A stretch of DNA of 64,000 bases from Legionella cincinnatiensis (GCF_900452415.1 NZ_UGNX01000001.1:1550001-1614000), one strand, 5' to 3'; counted from the stretch's first letter, positions 18,747 through 27,769 are shown. The notes: generated by a model not told the origin, from the sequence alone. Program-made: numbers and translations.

Positions 18747-19184
18747 TTATTGACAAAATAATAAGAGAATCATACAAGAGACAGCAAACAATGTGACTGA
18801 TGATACCAATGCAAATTGGCTGAATTTTTGTGTCTTTCGTGTGAAGGAATGAGCTTCACTCAATGAATCCGAGATCAGCTTCTTCATAGCTTGAACCGAT
18901 TCTTTAGTAGATTCGTGCAGCAATTTGGTTATAGCTTCTTTACTACTAGCTAATGCCGCATTGAGAACCTTTTCAGCTTTTTCTTTTGCATCATCTCTCC
19001 ATTGTGAGGAAATGCTTTCCATTTCCTCTCGGAACTGTACTAGCAAATCTTGTTGGGCTTTTCGATTTTCCTCAATCAGTTGTTCATTCATTGTCTGAAG
19101 CATGAGGATTGGATCGTCTTTACCTAAAAGTACACCATGTTTGACAGTGATGTCTTGAATAATTTTATCGAGTTTCTCTGACAT
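18747..19184 (-). CDS. traM: TraM-like conjugal transfer protein (IncP type)
   Basis: The protein has 145 residues: a long helical, Glu/Lys-rich body (EENRKAQQDLLVQFREEMES) and one C-terminal membrane anchor (FALVSSVTLFAVSCMILLLF). It is identified mainly by position: traK-traL-traM in the RP4 order, with start and stop overlapping traL by 1 bp. In RP4, TraM assists transfer in a way that is not well understood. The sequence alone would not name it. Confidence 0.65.
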   Translation of the reverse strand: MSEKLDKIIQDITVKHGVLLGKDDPILMLQTMNEQLIEENRKAQQDLLVQFREEMESISSQWRDDAKEKAEKVLNAALASSKEAITKLLHESTKESVQAMKKLISDSLSEAHSFTRKTQKFSQFALVSSVTLFAVSCMILLLFCQ

Positions 19185-19909
19185 TAGATCACCCTGACGC
19201 TATCCAGCTGCCCAAACAGTTGATCGCGAACGATTTTTAAGCGTTGACGGGTCATAATGCTTTTCTCTGGCGTACCCAGGACTTGATCGAAGGTCAGCTT
19301 TTGTTGAAGTATTTCAGTTAAATCTCGGCCGTAGGTTTCTTTTTTCAGATCGGGGATTTGAATTAATGCTGATATTCTGTCTTTGTTATCTCGGTAGGCT
19401 TTCAGTTGTTCAAATGCTTTTCCTTCATGCTCTATGGCTCCCCAATAGGGATTAAGCCAGACAACAAATTGTGCTTCATTTGCAAACTGGTCAATCAGCT
19501 GTGCAAAACCATTAATGGTATCGAATAAGGCTTGGCCACCGGTGATGACTGTATGAATCACCATTTCATGGCCTAATTCCTTTAACAAAGCTGGAACTTG
19601 GTTGCTGATGAGGTAGTGAGATAGCGGTACAAAAGAACTGGCACCGTTGTCTATGACTACATCATTAGTTGTTGAGGCAATTTTTTCGATGAGGACATCA
19701 AAAAGACGGGGGTTGATTTCATCACCGCTCATGACTTGAATATGATCGACGTTGAGGGCTTTAAAGCCATGAAAGGTAGAATTGATGGGGTCGGTGTCAA
19801 TGCAAAGTGGGGCTTGGTCTTTATGCTGTTTGTATTGAGCTGTGGTTGCTGAAATAAATGATTTGCCGACACCGCCTTTTCCCTGCAGTGTAATATGTAT
19901 TTTTGCCAT
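19184..19909 (-). CDS. traL: TraL, ParA-like ATPase of the IncP transfer region
   Basis: The protein has 241 residues. The N-terminus HITLQGKGGVGKSFISA is a deviant Walker A (KGGVGKS), followed by LCIDTDPINSTF and VVIDNGASSFVPLSHY (Walker B region). This is the MinD/ParA fold found in RP4 TraL. It overlaps traK at its start (1 bp) and traM at its end, so translation is probably coupled. In RP4-type systems TraL is an accessory of conjugation, not a partition protein; no parB lies near. Starts at ATG 19909. Confidence 0.85.
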   Translation of the reverse strand: MAKIHITLQGKGGVGKSFISATTAQYKQHKDQAPLCIDTDPINSTFHGFKALNVDHIQVMSGDEINPRLFDVLIEKIASTTNDVVIDNGASSFVPLSHYLISNQVPALLKELGHEMVIHTVITGGQALFDTINGFAQLIDQFANEAQFVVWLNPYWGAIEHEGKAFEQLKAYRDNKDRISALIQIPDLKKETYGRDLTEILQQKLTFDQVLGTPEKSIMTRQRLKIVRDQLFGQLDSVRVI

Positions 19910-20253
19910 TACAAGAGTTCCTCCAGGTTGGGTTTGGGATTAAAAGTAAAACCGCGAATTTCATTTTTTGCTTTACTTTTAGCCTTTTCATCTTCCTTGG
20001 TGTTCTCCTGAATAGATGGCTTTTTTTCTGCAGCAATCAAACGTGCTACATAGCCACAAAAGGTTTTGTATGAAAATGAGATTTTACCTTCCTCAACTAA
20101 GGTTTCCCAGACAAGCTTTATAGACCAGCCGTCAGCTAGAGCTGAAGCGATATCATTTTTTAAAGCAAGAAATGCGGCTTTATTTACAGATTTAGCAGAG
20201 GCTTTTCTTACCATTTGCTTTGCTGCGATTCGTTCGCTGAGGGAGTTTCCCAT
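19909..20253 (-). CDS. traK: TraK-like oriT-binding protein
   Basis: The protein has 114 residues and is basic: SLSERIAAKQMVRKASAKSV at the N-terminus, then a helix-rich core (LADGWSIKLVWETLVEEGKISFSYKTFCGYVARL) that resembles a DNA-binding fold. In RP4 TraK binds and bends oriT next to nic. The gene lies immediately beside the oriT region and is transcribed away from it, exactly as in RP4. First gene of traKLM. ATG at 20253. Confidence 0.75.
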   Translation of the reverse strand: MGNSLSERIAAKQMVRKASAKSVNKAAFLALKNDIASALADGWSIKLVWETLVEEGKISFSYKTFCGYVARLIAAEKKPSIQENTKEDEKAKSKAKNEIRGFTFNPKPNLEELL

Positions 20254-20487
20254 GTCATACCGTCAACTTATTATTGTTCTCTTTCTGATGGTACAAACTA
20301 TTTTATTGTTATGCAATTAATTAAGTTATTTTCTTTCCTTTTGGCGTAATTAAGCATCATCATAAACGTATAAATATGTAATTTATCGTAATAATTGGTA
20401 ATTATTCGAAATTAAATTAGTTTTAAAACAAAGGGTCTTGAAATTACATAAAATTACCTGATAGGATGCTATTAAATGAACTTAAAA

Positions 20488-20592
20488 CGCAGGGCAAGAT
20501 AGGTGAAGTTAGCTAACCAGCAAGCTGGCTACCAAACCTCACAAGTCTTATTCGCACCTTCGGTGCTCAACGAAAAACCTGTGTTTTGAGGT
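20488..20592. other. oriT with IncP/RP4-type nic region
   Basis: Read on the minus strand, 20508-20488 is CTTCACCTATCTTGCCCTGC, close to the RP4 nic region (CTTCACCTATCCTG/CCCGGC), so nicking would fall after TATCTTG. Next to it (20509-20535) is an imperfect inverted repeat AACCAGC-AA-GCTGG where RP4 has the TraJ site. Further on, CTTATTCGCACCTTCGGTGC (20549-20568) and TCAACGAAAAACCTGTGTTT repeat the RP4 order CTTATTCGCACC...GGTGCTCAACGG. The segment lies between divergent traK and traJ. The comparison with RP4 is from memory. Confidence 0.85.
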
Positions 20593-20646
20593 CAAATTAA
20601 TACCCAAAGGATTGCATAACCACTTAATAAAGAGGTCAGCATCCTT

Positions 20647-21000
20647 ATGGACGATAAGCTTAAAACACCTACCAGAAAAAATGGTCGCCATCTTCGTGTA
20701 CCTGTCTTGCCTTCCGAAGAAATTCAAATTAAATCGAATGCAGCCACTGCCGGCCTTTCAATTGCCGAGTACTTAAGACGTATTAGTCTCGGTTATCAAA
20801 TTCAAAGTAGTGTTGATAAAGATCATATACTGCAGCTAGCCAAAATTAATGGGGACTTAGGACGGCTTGGTGGACTGTTAAAATTATGGTTGACTCAGGA
20901 TAAACGCGTTGCGCATTTTGACCTCCAAACAGTAAAAACATTATTAAATCGTATTCAAACCACCCAAGATGCAATGTTGGAAGTGGTGAAAAAATTATGA
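20647..21000 (+). CDS. traJ: TraJ-like relaxosome protein
   Basis: The protein has 117 residues. An N-terminal strand (RHLRVPVLPSEEIQIKSNAA) and helix (GLSIAEYLRRISLGY) form a ribbon-helix-helix-like DNA-binding part. They are followed by the highly conserved INGDLGRLGGLLKLWLT block of RP4 TraJ/MobC-like accessory proteins. In RP4 TraJ binds the arm beside nic and recruits the relaxase. It overlaps traI by 4 bp (ATGA), which implies coupled translation. ATG 20647 is chosen from the RP4-like N-terminus. Confidence 0.9.
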   Translation: MDDKLKTPTRKNGRHLRVPVLPSEEIQIKSNAATAGLSIAEYLRRISLGYQIQSSVDKDHILQLAKINGDLGRLGGLLKLWLTQDKRVAHFDLQTVKTLLNRIQTTQDAMLEVVKKL

Positions 21001-22859
21001 TTATTCGCCATATCCCTATGAAGAAAACAAGACATAGTAGTTTTTCGAGCCTTGTTCAATACCTGTGTAATCAACAAAACAAACAGGAGCGAGTGGGTAA
21101 GATCAGATTATCAAACTGTAATAGTCTTGATCCCATTTGGGCTGTTCAGGAGGTATTAGCAACACAAGCTAAAAATCAAAGAGCTACAGGAGATAAAACT
21201 TACCATATGCTTATTTCCTTTGCTCCAGGAGAAAACCCTTCGGCTCAAGTTTTACAGGAAATTGAAGATAGGGTGGCATTGTCGATTGGATTTAAAGAAC
21301 ATCAAAGAATCTCAGTTGTTCATCATGATACAGATAATCTTCATATTCATGTTGCGATTAATAAAATTCATCCTCAAACCTTTAATATGATTGAACCTTA
21401 CAGAGCATATAAGAATTTTGCAGAGGTCGCCTCCAAGCTGGAAATTGAATTAGGCCTTCAAATAACCAATCATCAAACTCGGAAAAACCGTTCGGAAAAT
21501 CTTGCAGACGATATGGAACATCACTCAGGTATTGAAAGTTTAATTAATTGGATGAAGCCTCACTGTAAAGAAAAAATTGATGCAGCCAGTAGTTGGCAGG
21601 AGATTCATAGTATTTTGGCAGAACATGGGTTGGTGATACGTGCTAAAGCTAATGGTTTTGTTTTCTGCAATGTGCAAGGGATGACTGTTAAAGCTAGTTC
21701 AATTTCCAGAAGCTTTTCTAAAAAAAATTTTGAATCCAAGCTAGGCTCCTTTGTATCATCCTACTCAAATGACTATGCATCTGCATCCAATGTTTACCGT
21801 TATGAACCATTAAATAAAAAAGTACTTGGTTCCGCTCTGTATGACAAATATAAGCACGAAAAATCCCATAATAAACACTTTATCTCATACCAACTTAAAA
21901 ACTTGCGAGAGGCCAGAACGAAACTTATTGAAAAGGTTAAAAAGCGAGGTCGAATTAAAAGAGCGGCTTTGAAATTAATGAACCTCTCTAAAGTACAGAA
22001 AAAATTCCTATATAGTCACATAAACAAAACGCTGCTTAATGAAATTGATAACATAAGGAAAAATTACGCCAAAGAACGTAGCCGGCTATTAGATTCCTAT
22101 CAAAACAAAACCTGGGCTGATTGGCTAAAACAAAAAGCACAAAGCGTCGACCAGGATGCCTTAGTGGCAATGCGTTATCGTAATCGTAAAAATAATCATG
22201 ATTACACCATTTCAGGTGCAGACTCAGTTTTTACTACTTTAAATTTTGGACAAATCGATTCTGTTACTAAAGAAGGCACTGAGATTTATAAAAAAGATAA
22301 CAGTGTTATTAGAGACAATGGAAAAGAAATTATCATTTCTAAGGGTGGGTCTATTTCTGCACTGAATAGAGCATTGGAGATGGCAAGACAGCGTTATGGT
22401 GACTGTATTTGTGTGAACGGGTCTCCACTATTTAAAAAGATTATTTTGCAAATTGTCATTCAATATCAAATGCCGATCACTTTTGCTGATTTTGATTTGG
22501 AAAATCAATGTCAAAAACTGAACTTTGAAAAGGAGAAATCTCATGAACAATCAAGATCAAACTGGCAATACCATCGAAGAGGAACTCCAAGAAGCCATGA
22601 AGCTATTGGAACAACCACTGGAAATCGGAGCACGAAGCCCAACGCTTTTAGCATTAGACAAGGCTCGCCAGCCAAAGATCATAACAGCCTGCGAAACCTG
22701 TCCCAATGCGATCTGGTTCAGCTCACCGGAAGAGGTCAAGTGCTATTGCAGGATAATGCACATGATCAGCTGGAGCGGCAAGGACTCCAACCTGATAACC
22801 ATGTGCGACGGAAAATTTTTGGAATAATTAACAAAAATAAGAGTCGCAAAAATAAATAA
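20997..22859 (+). CDS. traI: TraI relaxase (MOB-P, IncP type) with C-terminal LPD7-like domain
   Basis: The protein has 620 residues. Motif I has its tyrosine at residue 22 (SSLVQYLCN), and motif III is LHIHVAINKIHP with His116 and His118; these are the same residue numbers as Tyr22, His116 and His118 of RP4 TraI. The enzyme nicks oriT and becomes covalently attached to the 5' end through the tyrosine. After the relaxase part, residues about 400-500 (SGADSVFTTLNFGQIDS, then GDCICVNGSPLFKKIILQIV) resemble the LPD7 domain common in large mobilisation proteins. The last 105 codons overlap traH in another frame. It is shorter than RP4 TraI (over 700 residues) but looks intact. Confidence 0.93.
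   Translation: MIIRHIPMKKTRHSSFSSLVQYLCNQQNKQERVGKIRLSNCNSLDPIWAVQEVLATQAKNQRATGDKTYHMLISFAPGENPSAQVLQEIEDRVALSIGFKEHQRISVVHHDTDNLHIHVAINKIHPQTFNMIEPYRAYKNFAEVASKLEIELGLQITNHQTRKNRSENLADDMEHHSGIESLINWMKPHCKEKIDAASSWQEIHSILAEHGLVIRAKANGFVFCNVQGMTVKASSISRSFSKKNFESKLGSFVSSYSNDYASASNVYRYEPLNKKVLGSALYDKYKHEKSHNKHFISYQLKNLREARTKLIEKVKKRGRIKRAALKLMNLSKVQKKFLYSHINKTLLNEIDNIRKNYAKERSRLLDSYQNKTWADWLKQKAQSVDQDALVAMRYRNRKNNHDYTISGADSVFTTLNFGQIDSVTKEGTEIYKKDNSVIRDNGKEIIISKGGSISALNRALEMARQRYGDCICVNGSPLFKKIILQIVIQYQMPITFADFDLENQCQKLNFEKEKSHEQSRSNWQYHRRGTPRSHEAIGTTTGNRSTKPNAFSIRQGSPAKDHNSLRNLSQCDLVQLTGRGQVLLQDNAHDQLERQGLQPDNHVRRKIFGIINKNKSRKNK
22543..22827 (+). CDS. traH: TraH-like protein encoded inside the 3' end of traI
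   Basis: A 94-residue frame starts at ATG 22543 behind a good AAAAGGAG site at 22528-22535 and lies wholly within traI in the +1 frame. It has an acidic N-terminal half and a Cys-containing C-terminal half: ITACETCPNAIWFSSPEEVK, CYCRIMHMISW, then CDGKFLE. RP4 traH is likewise nested in traI in a different frame, and TraH stabilises the relaxosome there. The RBS, the conserved-looking Cys pattern (CxxCP, CYC, CDG) and the RP4 precedent make this a real gene and not a shadow. Confidence 0.75.
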   Translation: MNNQDQTGNTIEEELQEAMKLLEQPLEIGARSPTLLALDKARQPKIITACETCPNAIWFSSPEEVKCYCRIMHMISWSGKDSNLITMCDGKFLE

Positions 22860-22978
22860 ATTGGGCAATTTACCACTGTGCTTTTATAGACATTTATGAA
22901 AAATAAGTGAGTCAACACCAAACGATTATTATATAATCCCGAAGTTTAAGATTATGGTCGTCATATAGGGAAATATTC

Positions 22979-24571
22979 GTGAAAAAACTCTTTAAAATCT
23001 TATTTGTTCATATAATGCTATCTTGTAATTTATTTGCTTCAGAGGCTATTAAAGTATACCCCCAATTTATAGGATATTCATTTGCAGAATATGAACCCTA
23101 TGAGTTTATTCAAGATGAAGAGACCTGTGCAGACTCAGCTAAAATTACAATTAATACTCCAATGGATTTCCATAATGAAAATGAGTTTCCAGTTATTTTT
23201 TATTCCAAACTTCCATCGCTTCCTGATTGCAAATGGGATGTAAATTACAGCGCTGATGCTATTTCGGATAGTATTACTTCAAATTATGATCTGACTAAAA
23301 TTAAAAAAACACTTACTGCTCAAGCATCCTGTTTTTCATCGGAAAGTGGACATTTTAATTTTTTCAAATTGAAAGCTCATCCTGTCTATTTATGCCCCAA
23401 AAATACAATATTCACTGGTGCTGGTTGTATGACAGTCGACAAAGAACATTGCTCAGGCGACATTGTTGCTAGAGATATGAATTCTTCAATACCAATGATA
23501 AAACTACAGGGTCATGTGGGACTAGTTTTCAGATTTAATTGGAATGCCGATGATACTCCACTTGATGTTGGTGATAAAATGCCTATCTACACCTTTGAAG
23601 TACTCAATAATGAAAATGTAATAAACTTAAATACTATTGATAACTTCGTAAATACTGTTCCAGGTGGGTATTGGGGTGAAAAATTTGGAGTTAAATCGCA
23701 TCTTTATTTAAAAGATAATGATTTACATTTGATTTTTGAGTCTTTGATTGATTTATTAGAAAAATTAGAGGCAGGTATCCCCATAAGCTATAACTTCAGC
23801 TGGCATGTTAGCAATGGTGAGATTATTTCGAGGTATAAGTACATTGATGGCAAATTTATAAAACAATACCATCAACAACCTATTGGATTTCGTTGTGATA
23901 CCTTTATAAGGTACCTTTTTGATAATGGCCCAGGTATTAAGTTCGATACAGGATTATTTATCACGCCACGTTTGCTTTATATAAGCTTATTACATCTGAG
24001 AAACGGTAAAGATATTCCACTTTCTATGATGCCAACTCCTTATAATATTCCCCTTGATACGGACATGGAAAAAGAAATTAAAGATGCATTAATTAATGAC
24101 AATGTAGATCGCCTTGATGCACTAACATTTACTTATCTTTCAGAGAGCAGCATAACTGATGATTCAAAAGCTAAATTCATACTATCATTAGCTAGTTTAT
24201 ATTTTGAGGATGAGTATAAGTCGCAATACTTGCTGGATTTACTTTATGAGATCAAACTTTTTGGTATCTCATCAGATCTTATAAACTTGTACTTTAATAC
24301 TACTAATAATGAAACTCGCGCGAAATTATATAAACTGATCGAATCTTCGGTTTTATTTGAAACTAAAGAAGAGACCGAGGAGTTATCTAGTTTCGATATG
24401 AATAAAATTATTTTCGTCAATGATTTTCTTCTTCATCAAGCTAGCACCATTGCTCCTCAAAGAACGGTAAATAATGAATTTATTGTTCAATTAAGGCACC
24501 TCCTTATGCTGAACAATAAAAGATTAAACTTTAATAAAGGCAATAAAAACTTGTGGAAAAAGAGTTATTGA
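22979..24571 (+). CDS. Secreted protein with permuted papain-like signature, island cargo
   Basis: The protein has 530 residues with a signal peptide (MKKLFKILFVHIMLSCNLFASEA). The mature part has KLQGHVGLVFRFNW with His179 and later QPIGFRCDTFIRYLF with Cys306. GHVGxV first and CDTF second is the order of permuted NlpC/P60-like papain folds. The N-terminal part holds several Cys (CADSA, CKWD, CPKNT, GAGC) that may form disulphides in the periplasm or outside the cell. The C-terminal 150 residues are helical and unassigned. The gene sits between traI and the inverted traC remnant and is AT-rich compared with the tra genes, so it is probably a later insertion. An amidase, acyltransferase or protease is inferred; I do not recognise the family. 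Confidence 0.5.
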   Translation: MKKLFKILFVHIMLSCNLFASEAIKVYPQFIGYSFAEYEPYEFIQDEETCADSAKITINTPMDFHNENEFPVIFYSKLPSLPDCKWDVNYSADAISDSITSNYDLTKIKKTLTAQASCFSSESGHFNFFKLKAHPVYLCPKNTIFTGAGCMTVDKEHCSGDIVARDMNSSIPMIKLQGHVGLVFRFNWNADDTPLDVGDKMPIYTFEVLNNENVINLNTIDNFVNTVPGGYWGEKFGVKSHLYLKDNDLHLIFESLIDLLEKLEAGIPISYNFSWHVSNGEIISRYKYIDGKFIKQYHQQPIGFRCDTFIRYLFDNGPGIKFDTGLFITPRLLYISLLHLRNGKDIPLSMMPTPYNIPLDTDMEKEIKDALINDNVDRLDALTFTYLSESSITDDSKAKFILSLASLYFEDEYKSQYLLDLLYEIKLFGISSDLINLYFNTTNNETRAKLYKLIESSVLFETKEETEELSSFDMNKIIFVNDFLLHQASTIAPQRTVNNEFIVQLRHLLMLNNKRLNFNKGNKNLWKKSY

Positions 24572-24588
24572 GATGGTAGAAAATAAGG

Positions 24589-24632
24589 CTTGATGATCAG
24601 GCATTTTAGTCATACCTGGCCTCCATCGCATC
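24589..24632 (-). repeat. Vestige of a second traD/traC junction
   Basis: These 44 bp match 26896-26939 with about five mismatches. On the minus strand they read as the end of traD (DAMEARYD, stop) overlapping the start of traC (MTKMPDHQ), exactly as at the intact junction. No traD or traC body follows on this side. The gap 24633-24749 shows no gene. Confidence 0.7.
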
Positions 24633-24749
24633 CAGAAAATTCCTTTGGGTTTGTTTAAAAACTATATTAACCATTTTTTAAAGTAGAGGCAGTTTTTAAT
24701 TTATGGCAGCAGTTGAGGTCCTCATCAATCGCTGCCAGTTGAATTGTAT

Positions 24750-26920
24750 CTATGCGATATGAACCACATTAGTCTTTTGCATTAACTGCAAGCGACTGTT
24801 TTGCTTAATAACACTATCAATTTTTGATTTTAACTGCCGTTTTATTCCTTCGATTCCCAGCTTACTGTTGTTAGCCAGATCATTAAAATCGTTAAACTGT
24901 CGAGGGTTGATAACTGCTCTCCTAGAGCAAAGGTCGGTAGAATGATGAAGCCATTAACTGAATCTGCTGCCTCTTTTCCTTTTTCTTTTCCAGGATTAAT
25001 ACCCTTTGTTAACTCAAGGTGTTTGTCATCATCTGCAGCCACAATAATTGGAGTATCGGGATATTTATCATGTAGCGCTTTAGCGACTGGTTTGAGATTA
25101 CCGGAGTCAAAAGCAGAGACAACAGCCGGTAATCCGGTTGCCTCTTTTATAGTTGCAGCTGTAGCATAACCTTCAGCAATAACAATGACAGGCGTTCCTG
25201 AAAGTTTTTCTAGGCCACCCAATACATGAAAACTGCCTTCCTTTCTTGAATCTTTTGCAAACCGTTTGGTTCCATCTTCCGCAATGTATTGAACAGTCCA
25301 AAGTGTTCCTTTGCAATCTGTTGCTGGAATACAGGTTAGTTTTCTTTCTTCATCAGTATATACGCCAGAATGACCCTCAATACCCTTGGCCTGCATATAA
25401 GGTGTGGGTTCCACAATCTCTGCCATCATAGATAATTTTTCCTTGAGTCTTAATGCAGTACTTTTTTGTTTAACTTCAAGCTCACGTTGGCGAGTCTGTT
25501 GATGCTCAAGTGCCTCTGCTTTGAGTGTTGCCTTCTGTTCATCAGTTAAAATGTAACCCTTACATTTCCAATTAAGATCAGCACCAGTTCGATTATTTTT
25601 AATATATCCAGCCGGAATACCATCTAAATGGGCTACATAAAATCCTGCCTTTTCACCGTTTTTATCACCCTCTGTGGCTATGCGATGAGGTTTACCATCC
25701 ATAATTGGATGCCCACCTGAAACATTAGCACCAAGGCTCATCAATGCCGTAGGTATAAGCGCTTTATCCTGAGTCAGTATTCGATTTTCAGGAAGCCAGG
25801 CTTTGATTTTCTCAATAGGAACACCAGGATTTGCATACCAACATTTTTGAACTTTATCCCAGACAATACCTGGTGTTCCATCAGGGAGCTTTCCTATTGT
25901 GGATTTGGCACTTTCTTTTTGTTTGAAGGGGATGCTTAACCAGACCTTTTCAGAAGTGATGTTTTCAGACGTCATAACGGCTACCTCTTTAAGTTTCTCA
26001 TCCCTGGTTTCAATAAGTTCTGCTAGTTGAATGTCTTGGGTTTGCTCTAACGCACACAGGTGATTAACTATTTTTTCTGCATCTGCAGATGCTCTGAATA
26101 TTTCTAAAGGCTCATCTTCCAGAACTTGAATCCACGATTTGATATATGCCGTGTTTTGAGAAGGGTCATGGCCTATACCAAGCTCAGCACCTAAAAGCAT
26201 GCTTGCAATTTCTGCTCTCAATTCTTCTTTGGCATAGGCATCTGAACCAAAGGGATGGCCTAAATCTCTATCCAGTCTTGATGGATGGCCACTCCAATGT
26301 CCAAGCTCATGCAGGGCAGTGGCATAATAGTTTGCTGCAGATTTAAATTGCTCTTTTGGTGGAAGATGGATGCTATCATTCGATAATCTGTAAAATGCTC
26401 TGTCCGCCTCAGAATGAATAATGGTGGCGCCAGAGTTAAGTAGTAGTTTTTCTGCTCTTTTAATTAAGGACCAGTCCGGCTCTTTGGCAATGAGTTCGGG
26501 CATATTATCAATTTGTGAGGCATGAAATACTGTTGCATAAAACACCTTGGGTCGTTCAAGATTCACCTGCACTTTTAATGGATTACCTTGCTCATCAAGC
26601 ACAGGTTTACCAGCATCATCTTGTTTGATTTGTTCTTCATGAAATTTCCAGTACTGAATCGTCGTGCCTTTTTCTCCCTTACGTACCTGCGCATCCATGC
26701 TTTGTGCTTGTTTGTAAGTTAACCAGCGATTGTCATCACTTTGGTTCAGCATTAAATACAATGCATTAATCCCGCGATAACGTTTTCCTGTTATCGGATT
26801 ATAAGGAACTTGATCATTACCTGTGCCTGGTTCCTATGGTTTTAACCAAGGCGCAGTTCCTGTTTTCAGACTTTCAATAATTTGATTGGCAACGACTTGA
26901 TGATAAGGCATTTTAGTCAT
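24750..26920 (-). pseudogene. traC: TraC-type protein (ArdC-like N-terminus, zincin, Toprim), stop codon and frameshift
   Basis: The original start is ATG 26920 (MTKMPYHQVVANQIIESLKT). An in-frame TAG at 26836-26834 sits where a Trp is expected (PWLKP*EPG; TGG to TAG). Downstream the frame stays open to 24842, with the ArdC-like part, a zincin motif ALHELGHWSGH and a Toprim-like region (VIVIAEGYATAATIKEATG, then IIVAADDDKH). Near 24890 a one-base shift diverts it to a false C-terminus. The other frame reads FNDFNDLANNSKLGIEGIKR and continues to a TAG at 24752-24750, the natural end. IncP TraC is a primase carried into the recipient. Two independent lesions show this copy is decaying; a shortened product from an internal ATG at 26761 is possible. 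Confidence 0.85.
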
Positions 26921-27077
26921 AAATAGCCTCCATCGCATCTTCTTCATTGAGTGCATCTTCAAAAAATGCGCCCATGATGTCTGCTTCTATCGGACTGACC
27001 TCAACAAGAAAGCCAGGGATTACTAAATCCTCGAGCTTTTCTGCAATCACATCCATTAACTCGGTTTCATGACTCAT
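26913..27077 (-). CDS. traD: TraD-like small conjugal protein
   Basis: A 54-residue acidic protein (MSHETELMDVIAEKLEDLVI) starts at ATG 27077, overlaps the end of traF by 4 bp, and ends in a TAA that overlaps the traC start (ATGACTAA). The name comes from position between traF and traC as in IncP plasmids; the sequence is too short to prove it. The tight overlaps on both sides support a real coupled gene. Confidence 0.55.
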   Translation of the reverse strand: MSHETELMDVIAEKLEDLVIPGFLVEVSPIEADIMGAFFEDALNEEDAMEAIYD

Positions 27078-27619
27078 GTAGTTTTCTCCCGTTTATTAAT
27101 TACCCATATGGGTGTGATCATTCCCTTGATTTGTCTTGTGTGAACAAGACCATAATATCGACCATCGAATGACCATTCGCTTTGATTGGTCATCGTCATG
27201 ATTTCATCTTCTTGAAGTTGATAATTCATTACCTGCCATTGAGGTAAAGAGCGGTTCATTCCATCTTGTAATTTTGGTTTTGAATAAGGTATTAGCATTT
27301 GATTCACATAAACCCTGTCATTTGTCACAGAGAGGATATCCCCAGATACAGCCACCACTTTTTTCATTAAATAGCCATATCCATTACAATAAAGACCATG
27401 GTCTATATAACCTCTGTTCTTGGCTAATCTGAAAGTTTGCCTATCATCTGGGCAAAAAATCACATAAGCATTTTTTAGCGGCTCTGCACCGGTGATGCGA
27501 TATAAGCCTACAGGAATTGATTCAGTAAGATTTATCCTAAAGCCCATAGAATGGAATAATGAGCCTGCAGCAATAGTACTTATCAAAACAATAGCGATGA
27601 TGATGGATGGTTTTTTCAT
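27074..27619 (-). CDS. traF: TraF, S26-type conjugative signal peptidase
   Basis: The protein has 181 residues with one N-terminal membrane segment (IIIAIVLISTIAAGSLF). The catalytic serine is in LTESIPVGLY (about residue 34) and the general-base lysine in GYLMKKVVAVSGD, followed by the end-domain motif SFDGRYYGLV. These are the S26/LepB-type hallmarks. In RP4, TraF cyclises the pilin TrbC. It overlaps traG upstream and traD downstream by 4 bp each. It looks intact, although its partners traG and traC are not. Confidence 0.9.
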   Translation of the reverse strand: MKKPSIIIAIVLISTIAAGSLFHSMGFRINLTESIPVGLYRITGAEPLKNAYVIFCPDDRQTFRLAKNRGYIDHGLYCNGYGYLMKKVVAVSGDILSVTNDRVYVNQMLIPYSKPKLQDGMNRSLPQWQVMNYQLQEDEIMTMTNQSEWSFDGRYYGLVHTRQIKGMITPIWVINKREKTT

Positions 27620-27766
27620 AACCGGATCACCTCGTCTTCACTTAAACGAACACGTAAAATATCTGAGTGAATAGGTGCCTCTACAGAGGCTCTAGCCATG
27701 AAGACTGGATCTTTAAAATAAAGTGGCTGTTTACCATAAATTGCAGGAAAGGGCTCTACCCCAAAT
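27616..27766 (-). pseudogene. traG: TraG coupling protein, C-terminal fragment
   Basis: About 49 codons (EPFPAIYGKQPLYFKDPVFM ending LSEDEVIRL) match the C-terminal end of IncP TraG (VirD4-type coupling ATPase). The stop codon overlaps the traF start. The rest of the gene is missing: ISL3 sequence begins at 27770. Without TraG this locus cannot couple the relaxosome to a secretion channel by itself. Confidence 0.75.
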
Positions 27767-27769
27767 AAA

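Noticed and set aside
24661..24752. Minus-strand frame reading DTIQLAAIDEDLNCCHKLKT after the traC end
   Set aside because: No start codon in frame and no recognised family; possibly a tra gene remnant, but unsupported.
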